Origin: an uncultured Clostridia bacterium
GTDB lineage: Bacteria; Bacillota; Clostridia; Lachnospirales; Anaerotignaceae
DNA: 34,500 nucleotides
Direction of reading: 5' to 3'
NCBI GenBank assembly: GCA_944377425.1
Contig: CALWEX010000082.1
Coordinates: 1-34,500, forward strand
The translations under genes and the position numbers were made by a program. Numbering within the stretch: position 1 is the stretch's first letter; each line of letters opens with the position of its first letter. The notes below the pieces were generated by a model, which had not been told where the DNA came from, ran no database searches, and saw nothing but the letters and a program-made list of their open reading frames with translations. Shown piece by piece: positions 31,468 through 34,500 of this stretch.

Positions 31468-34098
31468 ATGGCATCAATAGGAAGTCTTAGCTCAAGTACA
31501 AGCAGCAGTATATTTAATACAAATAAAAGAATTACAGGTCTTGCCAGCGGTCTTGATACGGACGCTTTAATAGAAAGCATGACAGCTAGCACTCGTTCCA
31601 AAATAGCTAAGCAAAATCAGCAAAAACAGCTTCTTCAGTGGAAGATGGACGATTATAGGTCTATTAGCTCTAAATTAATTGCTTTTCAGAACAAGTATAC
31701 TTCGTACAGCTCTGAAAGCAATTTAAGAAGTCCAAGCTTTTTTGACGCAACATTGCTTTCTGTTATTGGTGAAAACAGCAAATATGTAAGTGTAAGCGGT
31801 ACATCAAGCACTGTTGAAAACATTGCAATTAGCGCCGTTAAACAGCTGGCACAGAATACAAGTTATGTTTCAAAAGATTCAGTTTCAGACCAGATACTTA
31901 ACAGTGATAAAGTAACAGGAAATGAAGAATATACAAGCAGTAAACTTGAAGGCCAGTCAATTTCATTTACTTACGGTTCAAAAAGCTTTACAGTTACTCT
32001 TTCAAAGGGTGATGGAAATGTAAATAAGTATGACAGCGTAGAAGATATTGTTAATGATTTAAATGAAAGATTAAAAGAAACAGATTATGGCACAGACGGC
32101 AAAAAGCTTTCTGATATAGTTAAATTTGGCTATAATAAAGATTCTGGTGAAGTTACTTTTGATTTTGCAAGTCCTGATGTAGCCAATGCTGGTAACTCAA
32201 TTAAAATTACAGACAGCAGCGAAGACCTTTTGAAAGTACTTGGTTTTGAAGAAGAAGCGATAGCCAGCAAAGATTCGCCTATAAAAGGCACAGCCATTGC
32301 TGACAGTGAGCTTACAGGTGAAGACTATCAGGTAACAAAAAAATTAAAAGATATGCTTACAGGTGAAGGAAAAACTATTTCTTTTACATATAACGGAACA
32401 ACAAAATCTATAGAACTTCCAAGCGCTGACGCAACTGTTATAGGCAAAGACGGAACAGAACAGAAGATTTTTGATGATAACGGAAATGCCAATATGGATA
32501 ATCTTGCTACATATCTTGAAAACCAGCTTGGCAAGGCGTTTGGCTCTGGCAGAATTGATGTTTCATATAATCTTAATGGCAGTGGTGCTCTTGAATTTAG
32601 AACTATAAAAGCTGGCAGCGGTAAAACAACAGTTAATGGTATTGAAGACGGTTCAGGCACTGAAGATACAAGCTCTGTATTGGAAATTACATCAGGAAAT
32701 GCAGATGCTTTAAAGGCTTTAAAACTTACAGCAGGTGACTCAAATAGGGTTAATTTGGATGCTTCTGTTGCTGATTCTGGCTTAAATATGAAAAACTCAG
32801 GCTATACTCTTCAAAATGACGAGAATAGAAACGATTATGTTATTAATATCAGAAATGATGTAACAGGAGAAATTACAACTATAGATAAAACTGTTGATGG
32901 TACAAAATTCAGTGCAGATACATCACTTAACGATATTATAAAAGCCATAAATGCCAGTGATGCCAATGTTAAAGTTTCTTATTCAGAGACTTCTGATACA
33001 TTTACACTTACTTCAACAGACCCGGGTGCCAGCGGTAAATTCTCTATTGTAGGCGGTGCTGTTGATAAAGACGGAAATGATATAGAAGATACTGATGGAA
33101 GTAAATTCAATCTTGGTCAGGCAATATTTGGCAAGAATGTAGGAACTATGGACGGAAATGATGATTATACCGTTACAAAAGGACAGGATGCAATAATTTA
33201 TGTTGACTATGATGGAGAAGGTGGATCAGAACCAGTTGAAATTACACGTTCATCAAACACATTTGATATTGACGGCTTAACAGTTACAGTAAAAGGTACT
33301 TTTGGTATGAATGAAGATAATAGTGGTGTTGATCCTACATCAGAGGCTGTTACATTTGGTGCTGAGGTAGATGCTGATAAAATAGTAGAGGCAGTTAAGC
33401 AGATGATTACTGATTTCAATGAGATTATATCCATTTCAAACACTGAATTATCTGAAAAGAGAAACCGTGACTATGCACCTTTAACAGATGAGCAGAAAGA
33501 AGAAATGACAGAAGACCAGATTAAGGCATGGGAAGAAAAAGCTAAAGCTGGAATGCTCTTTAATGATTCTGACTTAAAGTCATTTACATCAAGCATACGT
33601 TTTATATTCTCAAGTGATTCTGAAACAATTAAACTTTTTGAAGATATGGGTATAACAACATCATCAAGCTATTCTGACCATGGTAAGCTTTCATTTGATG
33701 AAACAAAATTCAGAGCAGCTTTGGCTTCTGACCCTGAAACTATATCTGATTTATTTACAAGAACAGAAGAGACAACAGTTGGTTCTGATGGAACAAGTGT
33801 TGTTACACAAAAAGCTGGTATAATGAACCAGATTAAAGATGTATTTGATAAGTATGCAGGAACATCTGGTGCAGTAAAGGGAGTTTTTGTTCAAATAGCA
33901 GGAGCTACAGAGTCTCCGTTATCTATGCTTGATAACTCGCTTCTTGATCAGATGAATGACATTGATGATGAAATAGATAGATTACAGGATAAGCTGGAAA
34001 CTGAAACTGAGCGGTATTACAAACAGTTTACGAGCCTTGAGACATTTATATCTCAAATGAACAGCCAAAGCAGTTGGTTATCTTCTCAGTTCAGCTAA
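31468..34098 (+). CDS. fliD: Flagellar filament cap protein FliD
   Basis: FliD (876 residues) caps the filament and helps flagellin polymerise. The N-terminal domain (about 20-135) begins with KRITGLASGLDTDALIESMT, the family signature. The C-terminal domain (about 630-870) has DITDFNEIISISNTELSEK-like and helical stretches ending SQMNSQSSWLSSQF. Typical FliD has about 450-500 residues; the excess lies in the surface-exposed middle (about 140-620). It contains repeated beta modules: ISFTYGSKSFTVTLSK (165-180) against ISFTYNGTTKSIELPS (304-319), and a Flagellin-IN-like stretch around 455-530. AAGGAG precedes the ATG. This surface region probably varies between strains. Confidence 0.93.
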   Translation: MASIGSLSSSTSSSIFNTNKRITGLASGLDTDALIESMTASTRSKIAKQNQQKQLLQWKMDDYRSISSKLIAFQNKYTSYSSESNLRSPSFFDATLLSVIGENSKYVSVSGTSSTVENIAISAVKQLAQNTSYVSKDSVSDQILNSDKVTGNEEYTSSKLEGQSISFTYGSKSFTVTLSKGDGNVNKYDSVEDIVNDLNERLKETDYGTDGKKLSDIVKFGYNKDSGEVTFDFASPDVANAGNSIKITDSSEDLLKVLGFEEEAIASKDSPIKGTAIADSELTGEDYQVTKKLKDMLTGEGKTISFTYNGTTKSIELPSADATVIGKDGTEQKIFDDNGNANMDNLATYLENQLGKAFGSGRIDVSYNLNGSGALEFRTIKAGSGKTTVNGIEDGSGTEDTSSVLEITSGNADALKALKLTAGDSNRVNLDASVADSGLNMKNSGYTLQNDENRNDYVINIRNDVTGEITTIDKTVDGTKFSADTSLNDIIKAINASDANVKVSYSETSDTFTLTSTDPGASGKFSIVGGAVDKDGNDIEDTDGSKFNLGQAIFGKNVGTMDGNDDYTVTKGQDAIIYVDYDGEGGSEPVEITRSSNTFDIDGLTVTVKGTFGMNEDNSGVDPTSEAVTFGAEVDADKIVEAVKQMITDFNEIISISNTELSEKRNRDYAPLTDEQKEEMTEDQIKAWEEKAKAGMLFNDSDLKSFTSSIRFIFSSDSETIKLFEDMGITTSSSYSDHGKLSFDETKFRAALASDPETISDLFTRTEETTVGSDGTSVVTQKAGIMNQIKDVFDKYAGTSGAVKGVFVQIAGATESPLSMLDNSLLDQMNDIDDEIDRLQDKLETETERYYKQFTSLETFISQMNSQSSWLSSQFS

Positions 34099-34130
34099 TT
34101 TAAAACAAGCGGAAGGGCAGAGTTTGTCTT

Positions 34131-34499
34131 ATGAATATTAATGGTTATCAGCAATATAAACAGCAGTCTATATCAACAATGACAAAAAGTGAAATGCTTA
34201 TTCTTTTATATGATGAAAGTATTAAAAGGCTTGCACTGGCGCAGATTGCTCTTGAAAAAGAAAATTATGAGCAGTTTGAGGATTCTGTTACAAGAACGGA
34301 AAAAATAATCAGATACTTAAGCTCTATTCTTGATAGAAAGTATGCTATAAGCTCTGATTTATACAGGCTGTATGATTATTTTCTCTTTCAGCTTGGAAGA
34401 TTGCGTGCCGGAAGAAATAAAGAAATTATAGGCGAATTAAAGCAGAAAATTTCTGAGCTGAGAGATACTTTTAAAGAGGCTGACCGTCTCAGCAGTTAA
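34131..34499 (+). CDS. fliS: Flagellin export chaperone FliS
   Basis: FliS (122 residues, complete to its TAA at 34497-34499) binds the flagellin C-terminus in the cytoplasm and prevents early polymerisation. The family pattern is YQQYKQQSISTMTKSEMLIL then LYDESIKRLALAQIALEKEN, followed by helices including RTEKIIRYLSSIL. It follows fliD by 32 bases, the usual pairing. A GGAAGGG lies about 13 bases before the ATG, longer than normal, so coupling with fliD may matter. Confidence 0.95.
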   Translation: MNINGYQQYKQQSISTMTKSEMLILLYDESIKRLALAQIALEKENYEQFEDSVTRTEKIIRYLSSILDRKYAISSDLYRLYDYFLFQLGRLRAGRNKEIIGELKQKISELRDTFKEADRLSS

Positions 34500-34500
34500 T

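Noticed and set aside
1..34500. tRNA, rRNA, CRISPR array or riboswitch
   Set aside because: No cloverleaf-like gene, rRNA segment, regularly spaced repeats or recognisable riboswitch core was seen on either strand.

Overview
The window is a 25 kb flagellar/chemotaxis (fla/che) locus from a low-GC, Gram-positive, anaerobe-like bacterium. Gene content and order, the FliY-type switch protein, CheC/CheD/CheV, FlbD, TTG/GTG starts behind strong Shine-Dalgarno (SD) sequences and very AT-rich intergenic DNA all point to Clostridia, probably a Lachnospiraceae relative. The family is inferred from style, not from a search.

Layout. Positions 1-120 are the end of an IS3-family insertion sequence, reading leftwards. 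Next, also leftwards, are a methyl-accepting chemotaxis protein (150-1946) with its own sigma-28-like promoter, and a lone tyrosine recombinase (2330-3352). A 720 bp non-coding region (3353-4072) follows. It holds a perfect 16-bp inverted repeat (3731-3746 and 4009-4024) enclosing a good sigma-A promoter that points at the flagellar operon. Then comes an unbroken rightward series: flgB, flgC, fliE, fliF, fliG, fliH, fliI, fliJ, fliK, flgD, a TIGR02530-type gene, flgE, flbD, motA, motB, fliM, fliY, cheY, fliO, fliP, fliQ, fliR, flhB, flhA, a sigma-28 gene, two rod/hook genes (flgF/flgG type), cheC, cheD, cheV and a degenerate EAL-HDOD gene. The series ends at a strong bidirectional terminator (about 29568-29606). 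A leftward two-gene unit follows: a Soj-like ParA ATPase and a protein with a long disordered linker and a C-terminal ComFB domain. The window closes with rightward fliD, behind a sigma-28-like promoter, and fliS.

How it works together. The operon encodes rod, MS ring, C ring, export gate and ATPase, hook and hook-length control, stator, and the CheY-P signal-termination and adaptation branch (FliY, CheC, CheD, CheV). It also encodes the sigma factor expected to switch on late genes such as fliD and the chemoreceptor gene. fliL, flhF and flhG are absent from their usual places. The ParA-ComFB pair is therefore a candidate positioning system that could be tied to c-di-GMP.

Most interesting points: (1) a candidate invertible promoter for the whole flagellar operon beside a tyrosine recombinase; (2) the ParA-ComFB module in a flagellar cluster without FlhF/FlhG; (3) an apparent ACG start codon for fliI; (4) a FliY whose CheY-binding-like peptide lies between its domains instead of at the N-terminus.
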